DNA of 64,000 nt from an uncultured Maribacter sp. (lineage in GTDB: Bacteria > Bacteroidota > Bacteroidia > Flavobacteriales > Flavobacteriaceae): NCBI RefSeq assembly GCF_947500985.1, contig NZ_CANMTX010000005.1, positions 62,001 to 126,000 on the forward strand, given 5' to 3'. Of the stretch, positions 56,515 to 64,000 are shown one piece after another (the stretch's first letter is position 1; each line of letters opens with the position of its first letter). Position numbers and translations under genes: made by a program. The notes under the pieces were generated by a model. It did no database searches and was not told the origin of the DNA. It was given only the letters and a program-made list of their open reading frames with translations.

Positions 56515-57741
56515 TTATTCATCTTCGAAAACAGAACTTGAATACTGCGTTCGTCTATCTGAGTTAAAGGCTTCTAAGAAGCGATCGTCTCTATCTTTAT
56601 CATTGATAGGCTTATCACTTAAATTGAAAGCTACATTTTGTGTATGCTTACCTTGTGCCATTCTGTTAGACACTACATAGCCAGAACCATCGCTTTGTAA
56701 AAGATTTACCGAATACTCGTCATATGAACTGTTGATAGTGTTGCCCATGTTTACGGCAAGACCAACGCTACGTTGACCAACTTCTACCATATACACATCT
56801 AAGCCTCCATAACCTTCTCTACCGTCTGATGCGAATACTAAACTACCATTGGAAACAGGATTAGGGAGAACGTCATTCTTAACTGTATTTACTTTCGAAC
56901 CCAAGTTTTTCGCTTGACCCAACATTCCGTTTTTTTGAATTGTTGATACATATATATCATATTCGCCATAAGTACCTGGCATATTAGATGCAAAGAATAA
57001 TCGACTACCGTCTGGCGAAATTGCCGGATGCTTTGCAGAGTAATCACCAGGGCATACAGCCACTTCGGTAATTTTTTTCCACTCACCACCAACTTTATCG
57101 GCTTTGTAAATTTTGTGTATTTCTTTCTTTTTTGAGAACATACCTGTTGTAGGTTTTCGGTATGTTGTTTTACTGTAGTAAGCAGTGTTACCACCATTTG
57201 TCAATGCTACCGGTGGGGCATACTCACCAGTAGTTTTTACTGGAGCTGCATTGTTTGACGCAAACTCTTTAGTGGCACCTTGATCATCCCAAGGTAAAAA
57301 AATTCTTCTATTATTAGAGGTAAGACGAGATGGCACAACTGTTCGTGTCATTTTGTAATCGTCTTTAACTAACTCCGTCCAGTTTTCATCTGCTAACTCA
57401 TTCTGAACTTCTTTACCTAATTGAGAAACTGCGTGGTCAAATCTTTTCTGATAGCTTCTTTTTAAAGTACCATCTGCAGAGATTTCCATCAATCTACCAT
57501 ACCAGTATAATGCATTTGCATATTTTTTGGTCAGGAAATTGGCATTACCTAAATCTTCAAAGATTTCTGCATCAGAAAAACCAAGTGTCTTTAGTTGATT
57601 ATAATTCTCTGTACGGTTGGTAACTTCCTCAACCTTTCTTTGTTGAAAACTTGTGCCGTTGTCATTGTAGGCCAAATCTTGGCCATAGCCCATGGTTGCC
57701 ATACAAGCAAACAAAAGGCTGATTTTAATTGAATTGTTCAT
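56515..57741 (-). CDS. PD40 (WD40-like propeller) periplasmic protein
   Basis: 408 residues with a signal peptide (MNNSIKISLLFACMATMGYG). A TPR-like unit is near 55-95 (DLGNANFLTKKYANALYWYGRL). TolB-like PD40 blades follow (HPAISPDGSRLFFASNMPG, NPVSNGSLVFASDGREGYGG). In many Flavobacteriia such proteins carry a C-terminal OmpA domain and pair with PorP/SprF. The OmpA domain is absent here, while a SPOR-like domain sits on the partner. Confidence 0.85.
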   Translation of the reverse strand: MNNSIKISLLFACMATMGYGQDLAYNDNGTSFQQRKVEEVTNRTENYNQLKTLGFSDAEIFEDLGNANFLTKKYANALYWYGRLMEISADGTLKRSYQKRFDHAVSQLGKEVQNELADENWTELVKDDYKMTRTVVPSRLTSNNRRIFLPWDDQGATKEFASNNAAPVKTTGEYAPPVALTNGGNTAYYSKTTYRKPTTGMFSKKKEIHKIYKADKVGGEWKKITEVAVCPGDYSAKHPAISPDGSRLFFASNMPGTYGEYDIYVSTIQKNGMLGQAKNLGSKVNTVKNDVLPNPVSNGSLVFASDGREGYGGLDVYMVEVGQRSVGLAVNMGNTINSSYDEYSVNLLQSDGSGYVVSNRMAQGKHTQNVAFNLSDKPINDKDRDDRFLEAFNSDRRTQYSSSVFEDE

Positions 57742-57912
57742 GTTACTAGATTTTGGGGATTAATACTCCAAAGGTCTTGTAACTCATTCAATTGATTATT
57801 AATAAAAATTCATAGGTTTTTAAAAATTTAATGAACTATACAATCGATAAATTGCCATAATCTTCTTATAATCAATTATTTAAATAAAAAATTGAATTAT
57901 TTTTGAACCTGT

Positions 57913-58041
57913 TTATTTTTTTCTCTTATCTGAAATGTAGGTATAACCTAAATATGCCAACTGTAAGCCCACCGCTGCCATTTTCAATTTTCTACTTCTT
58001 ACTAATAATTTCGCTACTCCAAATAGTGGTGATAATCCCAT
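57913..58041 (-). CDS. Small 42-residue protein
   Basis: An ATG ORF of 42 codons (MGLSPLFGVAKLLVRSRKL... ending YISDKRKK). It is amphipathic to hydrophobic in the middle (MAAVGLQLAYLGYTYI) with basic ends, so it is possibly a small membrane-associated protein. It lies alone between two genes and is opposite in direction to the DUF2383 gene. Not recognised; the peptide-like composition suggests it is real. Confidence 0.45.
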   Translation of the reverse strand: MGLSPLFGVAKLLVRSRKLKMAAVGLQLAYLGYTYISDKRKK

Positions 58042-58238
58042 AATCTTCTTTTTTATTGTTCTCGTCCAAAATAGTATTTAAGCTTATTTAAACTTAACTC
58101 TATCCGCAGAAAATATATACTAAAAAGTATAGGTAATACTAATGATTACGATAGTTTACAGATTATTCAATAGAGCAAAACTACTATTTTTTATGGCTAA
58201 GCTTATTCGTGTAATGCCTGTATCTTAATATTAGAAAA

Positions 58239-58253
58239 TTTGATTTAATCAAA
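58239..58253. promoter_or_regulatory. Perfect palindrome TTTGATT-T-AATCAAA upstream of DUF2383 gene
   Basis: A 7-1-7 perfect dyad ending 28 bases before the ATG at 58282. It resembles an FNR box but with N3 rather than N4 between the TTGAT and ATCAA halves. A related dyad, TGATTAAATCA, is at 15590-15600. Confidence 0.4.
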
Positions 58254-58281
58254 GGCATAACCGCCTTATAAAATTTAAAAT

Positions 58282-58734
58282 ATGAATACTGATATAGCAA
58301 AAATTGAAGCCCATTTAAAAGACTTGGTAAGTAAAAATGAAGATGCCATTAAAGGACTTGAAAAAGCATCTGAAAATTCAAAGGAAGTAGGAATCAAAAG
58401 TTACTTTGAGAAAAAGGTTATTGATCGTATGCAATTCTTAAGAGAACTTAGAGCAGCGGTGCCAGACCTAGATTTAGGTAGCGTAGAAATTGAAGGAAGT
58501 GCAGCAGGTACATTGCATAGAACTTGGATGGATGTAAAAGCATTTTTCGCAGAAGATAATGACGAAGCAATGTTAGAAGAAGCTGTTAGAGGCGATAAAG
58601 CAGCAATTAATGATTATGATAATGCACTTGCAGAAGTTATGATGCCACACCGCTTAAAAGAAATTATTAGAGCGCAAAAAGAATTTTTGCAGAATGATTT
58701 AGAAACTACTGAAATCTTAGAACATCACAGATAG
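58282..58734 (+). CDS. DUF2383 (PA2169-family) four-helix-bundle protein
   Basis: 150 residues, all helical, with ferritin-like four-helix character (LKDLVSKNEDAIKGLEKASE, LHRTWMDVKAFF, EMLEEAVRGDKAAINDYDNAL read through to HRLKEIIRAQKEFLQ). Family members are stress-associated proteins of unknown mechanism. It has its own upstream palindrome and a following terminator, so it is monocistronic. Confidence 0.88.
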   Translation: MNTDIAKIEAHLKDLVSKNEDAIKGLEKASENSKEVGIKSYFEKKVIDRMQFLRELRAAVPDLDLGSVEIEGSAAGTLHRTWMDVKAFFAEDNDEAMLEEAVRGDKAAINDYDNALAEVMMPHRLKEIIRAQKEFLQNDLETTEILEHHR

Positions 58735-58753
58735 TAGATATACTTATAAAGTG

Positions 58754-58784
58754 AAAAGCCCTTGCAATTGCAAGGGCTTTTTTT
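58754..58784 (+). terminator. Intrinsic terminator after DUF2383 gene
   Basis: AAAAGCCCTTGCAA directly followed by its reverse complement TTGCAAGGGCTTTT (58754-58781), then a T-run to 58784. The transcript would fold into a stem of about 12 bp. Confidence 0.9.
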
Positions 58785-59016
58785 ATGTCTAATTAAATAC
58801 AAATATCGAAATTTAACACATGAATAAAAATGCTCAAATAAAATAGAAAAAATTATGGTCTTTTAATATACATTAACTTTACAATTACTTCAGTTGATCC
58901 AACATTACATCAAAATTAGCTTTCATATTAATTTTATGATAATTTATGATTCATTGCTTCCGTTTACTCTAAAAAAATTCCTAATTTCAAGGGACTCAAA
59001 CAAATAGGAAAAACGA

Positions 59017-59481
59017 ATGGCAAATTTCAGTTTAAAAGTTAATGGAAAAACTCAAGAAGTAGATGTAGATCCCACTACACCAATGCTTTGGGTATTACGA
59101 GATCATTTAAAATTGGTAGGTACAAAATTTGGTTGTGGTATTGCACAATGTGGTGCATGTACCGTTCATTTAGGCGATAATGCAGTGCGTTCTTGTCAAC
59201 TGCCAGTTTCTGCTGTAGGCGAACAATCAATTACAACTATTGAGGGACTTTCTGAAAATGGAGATCATCCTGTTCAAAAGGCTTGGTTAGAAGAAGATGT
59301 GTACCAATGCGGATATTGTCAAGCAGGTCAAATTATGAATGCTAGCGCATTTTTAAAGCGAAATCCTAATCCTACTGATACTGAAATTGAAGATGCTATG
59401 AACGGTAATATCTGTCGTTGTGGTACATATACGCGAATCAAGAAAGCAATTAAAAATGCTTCAAGTATTTCTAACGCGTAA
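59017..59481 (+). CDS. [2Fe-2S] subunit of an isoquinoline-1-oxidoreductase-type hydroxylase
   Basis: A 154-residue small subunit of the xanthine oxidase family. The plant-type cluster is [13 protein letters not shown] (with the upstream context [11 protein letters not shown]), and the second cluster is CGYCQAGQ...CRCGTY. It passes electrons from the molybdenum site to an acceptor. It has no signal peptide and probably travels with the Tat-bearing large subunit. It lies 46 bases before the large-subunit gene. Confidence 0.93.
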   Translation: MANFSLKVNGKTQEVDVDPTTPMLWVLRDHLKLVGTKFGCGIAQCGACTVHLGDNAVRSCQLPVSAVGEQSITTIEGLSENGDHPVQKAWLEEDVYQCGYCQAGQIMNASAFLKRNPNPTDTEIEDAMNGNICRCGTYTRIKKAIKNASSISNA

Positions 59482-59527
59482 TTATAACCCCACAATTTTG
59501 GGATTTTAACCTTCAAAAAAAATACAA

Positions 59528-61732
59528 ATGACACTTATTAAAACAACATATAACAGACGTTCTTTTTTAAAAAGCGGTTCGCTTGCCGGTGGCGGTATGA
59601 TTTTAGGATTCAGTTGGCTAGCATCATGCAAACCAACCCCTGAGCAAGTAAGCAACATACCCAAAGAGTGGTTCGATATTAATAGCTTTCTTAAAATTGG
59701 CGATAACGGTATGGTAACTATTATGTCGCCTAACCCAGAAATAGGACAAAATGTAAAGACCTCTATGCCCATGATCGTGGCAGATGAACTTGGTGTAGAT
59801 TGGAAAAATGTAATCGTTGAACAAGCTCCTCTAAATACCGATATTTTTCAAAGACAATTGGCAGGCGGTAGTCAGTCTATTCGTGTAGGTTGGTCTGGAT
59901 TAAGAATGGCCGGTGCAACCGCAAAACATATGCTAGTTGCCGCAGCTGCAGATACATGGCAGGTTGATGCTTCTGAAATTACGGTTGATGCAGGTGTTAT
60001 AAGTCATACCGCATCAAACAACTCAGCCGGATTTGGTGATATGGCTTCAAAAGCAGCTACAATGCCTGTACCTGAAGAGGTGAAACTTAAAGAAACAAAT
60101 GATTTTGATATTATTGGAACGGATAGACGAAATGTTGATGGTCCAAATATTATAACTGGTAAACCATTATTCGGTATTGATATTCAAGAAGAAGGAATGA
60201 TGATCGCCATGATTATTCATCCGCCTGCGTTTGGCATGACCTATAAATCGATGAATGCAGATACTGTAAAATCTATGCCAGGTATTAAAGATGTTTTCCC
60301 TATTGATGTATACAAAGATGATACGGAAAAACAATGGTCTGATGCCGGTTCTATTGATAAGCTTGTTGCCATTGTTGGTGAGAGTACTTGGCAATGTATG
60401 CAGGCAAAAAAGGCATTGAATGTAGAATGGGAAGAATCTTCGGCTTTAGAAAGTACAGAAGGGCATGATGAAGCATTGACTAAATTATTGAATACTTCTT
60501 CTAAACAGCCAGCTCGTAAAGATGGTAATGTAGCTAGTGCATTTAAAAAAGCAGATAAGGTTATAGAACGCACATATAGTGCTCCTTTTTTAGCACACAA
60601 TACCATGGAGCCAATGAACTTTTACGCAGATGTTACTGCTGAAAGAGCTTTGTTCAATGGTCCAATTCAAACTCCTGAGTTTTTAGAAAAGACACTGGCT
60701 TCTAGATTAGGTATGCCAGTTGAAAAAATTGATATTAAAATGAGCCGTATGGGTGGCGGATTTGGTCGTCGTCTGTATGGAACATTCGGTGTGGAAGCTG
60801 CGGTAATTTCTCAACACATGAAAGCGCCTATTAAATTGGTGTATACGCGTGAAGATGATATGACCCAAGGTACATACCGCCCAACATATAAAGTAAAGTA
60901 TAAAGCCGGTCTTGATAAAGAAGGTAATTTAATTGCATGGCACGTTAAAGGTGCTGGATCTAATGATGATTTACTTTTTGAAAATAGATTTCCGGCAGGT
61001 GCTGTTGATAATTACTTAGCTGAAAAATTCAGTTTAGAAACAAATGTAACTACAGGTGCTTGGCGTGCGCCACGCTCTAACTTTGTTGCCGGTGCAGAAC
61101 AAGCATTTTTAGATGAAGTTGCAGAAGCTGCAGGTAAAGACCCTATTGAATTTAGATTAGAGTTATTTGACAGAGCTATAAAAAATCCTGTAGGTGAACC
61201 TGAAAAGAACGACTACGACCCAGTACGTTATGCAGGTGTTCTTAAGTTAGTTAGAGAAAAAGCTGGTTGGGACGGAAGTCAAAAAAATGGTGTTGCGAGA
61301 GGTGTTTCAGCTTACTACTGCCATAACTCTTATGTTGCACAAGTTTTAGACTTAGCAACAGATAAAAAATCACCAAAGGTTACTAAAGTATGGTGTGCCG
61401 TAGATTGCGGAATTGTTATTAACCCTATGGCAGCAAAAAATCAAATTGAAGGCGGAATTATTGATGGTATCGGTCACGCTACGTATAGCGAAATGACTTT
61501 TGAAGATGGTAAACCTCAACATAAGAATTTTGACACCTATCGCTTAATTAGACATAAAGAAGCACCGAAAGAAATTGAAAGCTTTTTTGTGGATAATGGA
61601 ATAGATCCTACTGGTTTAGGAGAGCCATCTTTGCCTCCTATTATTGGAGCTTTGGCAAATGCCCTTTATAAAGCTACAGGTAAAAGACATTATAATCAAC
61701 CGTTTATTACTGAGAAATCTGTAATAGGTTAA
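59528..61732 (+). CDS. Molybdopterin-binding subunit (IorB-like aldehyde/N-heterocycle oxidoreductase)
   Basis: 734 residues. The Tat signal is RRSFLKSGSLAGGGMILGF. The two-part molybdopterin-cytosine-dinucleotide-binding domain includes SRMGGGFGRRLYG and WRAPRSNFVAGAEQAFLDE. The C-terminal glutamate region is GLGEPSLPPIIGALANAL. This is the IorB-type catalytic subunit that hydroxylates aldehydes or N-heterocycles in the periplasm. No FAD subunit, cytochrome or XdhC maturase is next to it. Confidence 0.93.
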   Translation: MTLIKTTYNRRSFLKSGSLAGGGMILGFSWLASCKPTPEQVSNIPKEWFDINSFLKIGDNGMVTIMSPNPEIGQNVKTSMPMIVADELGVDWKNVIVEQAPLNTDIFQRQLAGGSQSIRVGWSGLRMAGATAKHMLVAAAADTWQVDASEITVDAGVISHTASNNSAGFGDMASKAATMPVPEEVKLKETNDFDIIGTDRRNVDGPNIITGKPLFGIDIQEEGMMIAMIIHPPAFGMTYKSMNADTVKSMPGIKDVFPIDVYKDDTEKQWSDAGSIDKLVAIVGESTWQCMQAKKALNVEWEESSALESTEGHDEALTKLLNTSSKQPARKDGNVASAFKKADKVIERTYSAPFLAHNTMEPMNFYADVTAERALFNGPIQTPEFLEKTLASRLGMPVEKIDIKMSRMGGGFGRRLYGTFGVEAAVISQHMKAPIKLVYTREDDMTQGTYRPTYKVKYKAGLDKEGNLIAWHVKGAGSNDDLLFENRFPAGAVDNYLAEKFSLETNVTTGAWRAPRSNFVAGAEQAFLDEVAEAAGKDPIEFRLELFDRAIKNPVGEPEKNDYDPVRYAGVLKLVREKAGWDGSQKNGVARGVSAYYCHNSYVAQVLDLATDKKSPKVTKVWCAVDCGIVINPMAAKNQIEGGIIDGIGHATYSEMTFEDGKPQHKNFDTYRLIRHKEAPKEIESFFVDNGIDPTGLGEPSLPPIIGALANALYKATGKRHYNQPFITEKSVIG

Positions 61733-61754
61733 AACCCTTATGCTATTGTAAACG

Positions 61755-61786
61755 AAAACGCCGAAATCTAAGATTTCGGCGTTTTT
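61755..61786. terminator. Terminator after the IorAB-type operon
   Basis: AAAACGCCGAAATCT (61755-61769) pairs with AGATTTCGGCGTTTT (61771-61785), followed by T. It also serves the convergent DUF6268 gene. Confidence 0.85.
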
Positions 61787-61803
61787 ATTTTCCTTTAGTA
61801 AAT

Positions 61804-62682
61804 TTATATCTTGAATCTTAAAACCGCTCTAAAATAACTTCTAGAGTGATTATCTATAGTCAGTAAGGTGTTGTTGCTACCGTCTTTTAATTTATTATTT
61901 AGACTAAAATTATAGGCAGCACGTAAATCTAATTGCAAATGATCCGTAAAATGATATTCGTACTGTAGACCACCGTTAATTAATGACATATTTATTATTT
62001 CTGCATATTCGTTGCCATTTACCAATGCACCATTTTGAATGTTAGAGGTAAAACCATCTAATTGGGTGTATAGTTTGAAGCGATGTTTTTCTGCAAGATG
62101 ATACTGTAAATTTGACTTTGGAATACCAATATTAAACGACCAATCAGGTCTAAACTTTTTGTAATAGCTAATAAACGGTAAAGGGAAAACATACCCCCTA
62201 TTTTGAGAATAAGATAGACCTACTATTAAACGAGAGGGCTTTTCTAAATCTTTTTCAAACTTTTTTATAAAAACCAGATCTCCTGAAAAAACAACATCTT
62301 CTGTTGATAAATGTTTTGCTGCATTATTTGTACTAATACCCGGCTGCAGACGTACTCCTAATCGCCACCCATTTTTTAAGGGTTTGGTAAAGCCAATAGT
62401 GAAGTCTAAAAGTTTAAAATCATTTAATAACTCCCTATCAAAAGGAAGCTCATCATCTTTAAAGCGAAGATGAACATTACTATAATCTACTCCTAAAAAT
62501 AAATACTGCCCTTCTTTCTTAAGTTTTACTGGATAATTGACAAGAAATCTTGATCGCGTATATTCTACATCTGACCCTTTATTAGGAATAAATGTAAAAT
62601 CCAAACGAGTCAAATCACTTAATTGCGCTTGTGCCGTAAAGCTAGTTATGAAAAGAAAAAATAATAAGAAATTAAACCGCAT
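61804..62682 (-). CDS. DUF6268-like outer-membrane beta-barrel protein
   Basis: 292 residues with a signal peptide (MRFNFLLFFLFITSFTAQA), then alternating hydrophobic/polar beta strands to a C-terminal aromatic-rich end (RSYFRAVLRFKI), typical of an outer-membrane barrel. Similar to DUF6268 proteins; function unknown. It is convergent with the IorB-like gene and lies downstream of mqo. Confidence 0.75.
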   Translation of the reverse strand: MRFNFLLFFLFITSFTAQAQLSDLTRLDFTFIPNKGSDVEYTRSRFLVNYPVKLKKEGQYLFLGVDYSNVHLRFKDDELPFDRELLNDFKLLDFTIGFTKPLKNGWRLGVRLQPGISTNNAAKHLSTEDVVFSGDLVFIKKFEKDLEKPSRLIVGLSYSQNRGYVFPLPFISYYKKFRPDWSFNIGIPKSNLQYHLAEKHRFKLYTQLDGFTSNIQNGALVNGNEYAEIINMSLINGGLQYEYHFTDHLQLDLRAAYNFSLNNKLKDGSNNTLLTIDNHSRSYFRAVLRFKI

Positions 62683-62790
62683 TTTCTATTTGTGGTATCT
62701 GCCCTGAATAATGATAATGCAAGTACTATCTTTTTATTGTGTTGACTTAGTGCTATTAAGCATAAAACTATCTTAAATAAAATAAGTTGG

Positions 62791-64000
62791 CTACAATTCT
62801 AAAACCTGGGTTACGCGTTCAAGTTGAGCATCAAACAATTCTTTGGTAACTTCTTTTTTATAAAAAGGTACCATTTTATTCAATTGTTCTTTTCCTTTTT
62901 CAGATGATGTTAATTCTGGAAATGCCTTTTCAAGCACATCTAACATGATCTTTACCGATGTAGATGCTCCCGGCGATGCACCCAACAAACAAGTAATTCT
63001 ACCATCTTTACTACTTACTAACTGTGTACCAAATTCTAACGAGCCACCTTCAAACTCATCTTTCTTAATTGTCTGCACGCGTTGCCCAGCAACCATAATT
63101 TCCCAATCTTCGCTTTTGGCATCTTTAAGAAATACTCTTAACGAATCCATTCTATCTTCAAAACTCATAGCTACCTGTTCCACCAAATATTTTGTTAGCG
63201 GTAAATTGTGCCAAAACACACCCCACATTGATGGTATATTATCAAAATTGATAGATTTTAATAAATCTAAATAGGAACCTTCCTTTAAAAACTTGGGACT
63301 AAAACCTGCAAACGGACCGAATAACAATTCTCGCTTACCATTAATAAACCTAGTATCTAAATGTGGTACCGACATTGGTGGATCGCCAATACCGGCTTTA
63401 CTATATACCTTGGCATTATGCTGATCAATTATATCTGGATTTTTACATACCAGCCACTCCCCACTTACCGGGAAACCACCATAACCATCCTTTTCATCAA
63501 TCTCTACTTTTTGCAATAATAACAAACTACCACCACCGGCACCTATAAAGACATGCTCGGAATCTACCGTATTCTTGACACCTGTATTTAGATTTTCCAT
63601 TTTTACCAACCACTCTACATCATGATCGGGATCAATATCTTCTACTTCGGTATTGAACAACACCTTAGTATCATACTCCTTTTCTAGAATATCGAACAAT
63701 TGCTCTGTTAACGAACCATAATTCATTTCTGTTCCCCTATCAATTCTAGAAGCCGCCATAACTTCATCTTCGGTTCTATTGTGCATCATCAACGGAAACC
63801 ACTGCTGCATCTTTTCAACCTCTCTAGTAAACTCTATGGTATCGAACATGAAATGCTCTTTAAAAGCTTTAAATCGATTTTCAAGGTAGTCGGCATTACC
63901 TTTCCCTTTTACCCAGCTGTGATGTGGCACCGGAGTAATAAATGATTTTGGATCTTTAATAAGTCCTTCAGCTACCAAAAAAGACCAATATTGTTTAGAG
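62791..64000 (-). CDS. mqo: Malate:quinone oxidoreductase, partial at window edge
   Basis: The C-terminal ~400 residues of a membrane-associated FAD enzyme that oxidises malate to oxaloacetate and reduces quinone. Characteristic segments are VPHHSWVKGKGNADYL, FIGAGGGSLLLLQK, FPVSGEWLVC, KAGIGDPPMSVPHLDTR, LLFGPFAGFSPKFLK, WEIMVAGQRVQTIK and LLGASPGASTSVKIML. The frame is open to base 64000, so the N-terminal FAD-binding motif lies outside the window. It is distinct from soluble malate dehydrogenase. Confidence 0.95.
   Translation of the reverse strand, partial: SKQYWSFLVAEGLIKDPKSFITPVPHHSWVKGKGNADYLENRFKAFKEHFMFDTIEFTREVEKMQQWFPLMMHNRTEDEVMAASRIDRGTEMNYGSLTEQLFDILEKEYDTKVLFNTEVEDIDPDHDVEWLVKMENLNTGVKNTVDSEHVFIGAGGGSLLLLQKVEIDEKDGYGGFPVSGEWLVCKNPDIIDQHNAKVYSKAGIGDPPMSVPHLDTRFINGKRELLFGPFAGFSPKFLKEGSYLDLLKSINFDNIPSMWGVFWHNLPLTKYLVEQVAMSFEDRMDSLRVFLKDAKSEDWEIMVAGQRVQTIKKDEFEGGSLEFGTQLVSSKDGRITCLLGASPGASTSVKIMLDVLEKAFPELTSSEKGKEQLNKMVPFYKKEVTKELFDAQLERVTQVLEL

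Larger units (their letters stand above)
57742..58281. other. Intergenic region containing a small ORF and a palindrome
   Basis: 540 bases between the PD40 gene and the DUF2383 gene. It holds the 42-residue minus-strand ORF (57913-58041) and the palindrome at 58239-58253. No RNA gene was recognised. Confidence 0.5.

Overview
The window reads as chromosomal DNA of a marine-type member of the Bacteroidota, most likely a Flavobacteriaceae genus close to Maribacter or Zobellia (inference). The base composition is AT-rich. Start sites lack Shine-Dalgarno sequences, and several promoters carry the Bacteroidota -7 element TAnnTTTG. There is a gliding/type IX secretion PorP/SprF-like protein, a xylan/xylose locus, and a CTGAGCG(C/T)AGTCGAAG intergenic repeat of a type common in these genomes.

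Region 1 (1-22.5 kb) is a stress and membrane-homeostasis block. A frameshifted cation P-type ATPase and upp are followed by six tandem double-domain universal stress proteins. Next come a frameshifted MscS channel, an ATP-cone/Mrr-type nuclease, a beta-CASP RNase, a lipoprotein and a cardiolipin synthase. A decayed efflux-pump remnant, a Lys-rich protein, an AarF/UbiB kinase and a nonsense-interrupted DUF4010 protein follow, then an overlapping five-gene membrane/FG-GAP operon. CRP/FNR-like dyads TGA(T/C)-N4-(A/G)TCA lie upstream of three of the stress genes or operons and of the lipoprotein gene. The block may therefore be an oxygen- or redox-responsive regulon (inference).

Region 2 (22.5-39 kb) is accessory and looks like defence and repair. 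A four-gene operon encodes a ClpB-like AAA+ ATPase, a radical-SAM activase-like protein, a 2064-residue zinc-ribbon/kinase/SF1-helicase/nuclease fusion and a coiled-coil protein. It is followed by an RNA/ribosome-repair locus: a WYL regulator divergent from a first rtcB, then a second rtcB, prfH and a TPR gene. Between the two rtcB genes lie two consecutive leader units. Each has a short ORF, an intrinsic terminator, and an antiterminator that pairs part of the ORF with the 5' arm of the terminator. This is the layout of a translation-sensing attenuator, here placed before genes that repair damaged ribosomes.

Region 3 (39-53.3 kb) is a carbohydrate locus. It holds a GH5 endoglycosidase, three tandem ~103-bp repeats, tRNA-Pro(GGG), an alpha/beta-hydrolase esterase, a VanX-like dipeptidase, a sugar epimerase, a gluconate-2-dehydrogenase-subunit-3/GMC pair, a sialate O-acetylesterase-type esterase, a Gfo/Idh/MocA oxidoreductase, a LacI regulator, xylA and xylB.

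Region 4 (53.3-64 kb) holds an orphan LuxR-type regulator with Glu at the phosphorylation position, a PorP/SprF-like and PD40 pair, a 42-residue small ORF, a DUF2383 protein, an IorAB-type molybdenum hydroxylase, a DUF6268 outer-membrane protein and the 3' part of mqo. Four genes are interrupted (P-type ATPase, MscS, DUF4010, TPR). Three carry single-base indels in or beside short homopolymers, so sequence error competes with real decay.
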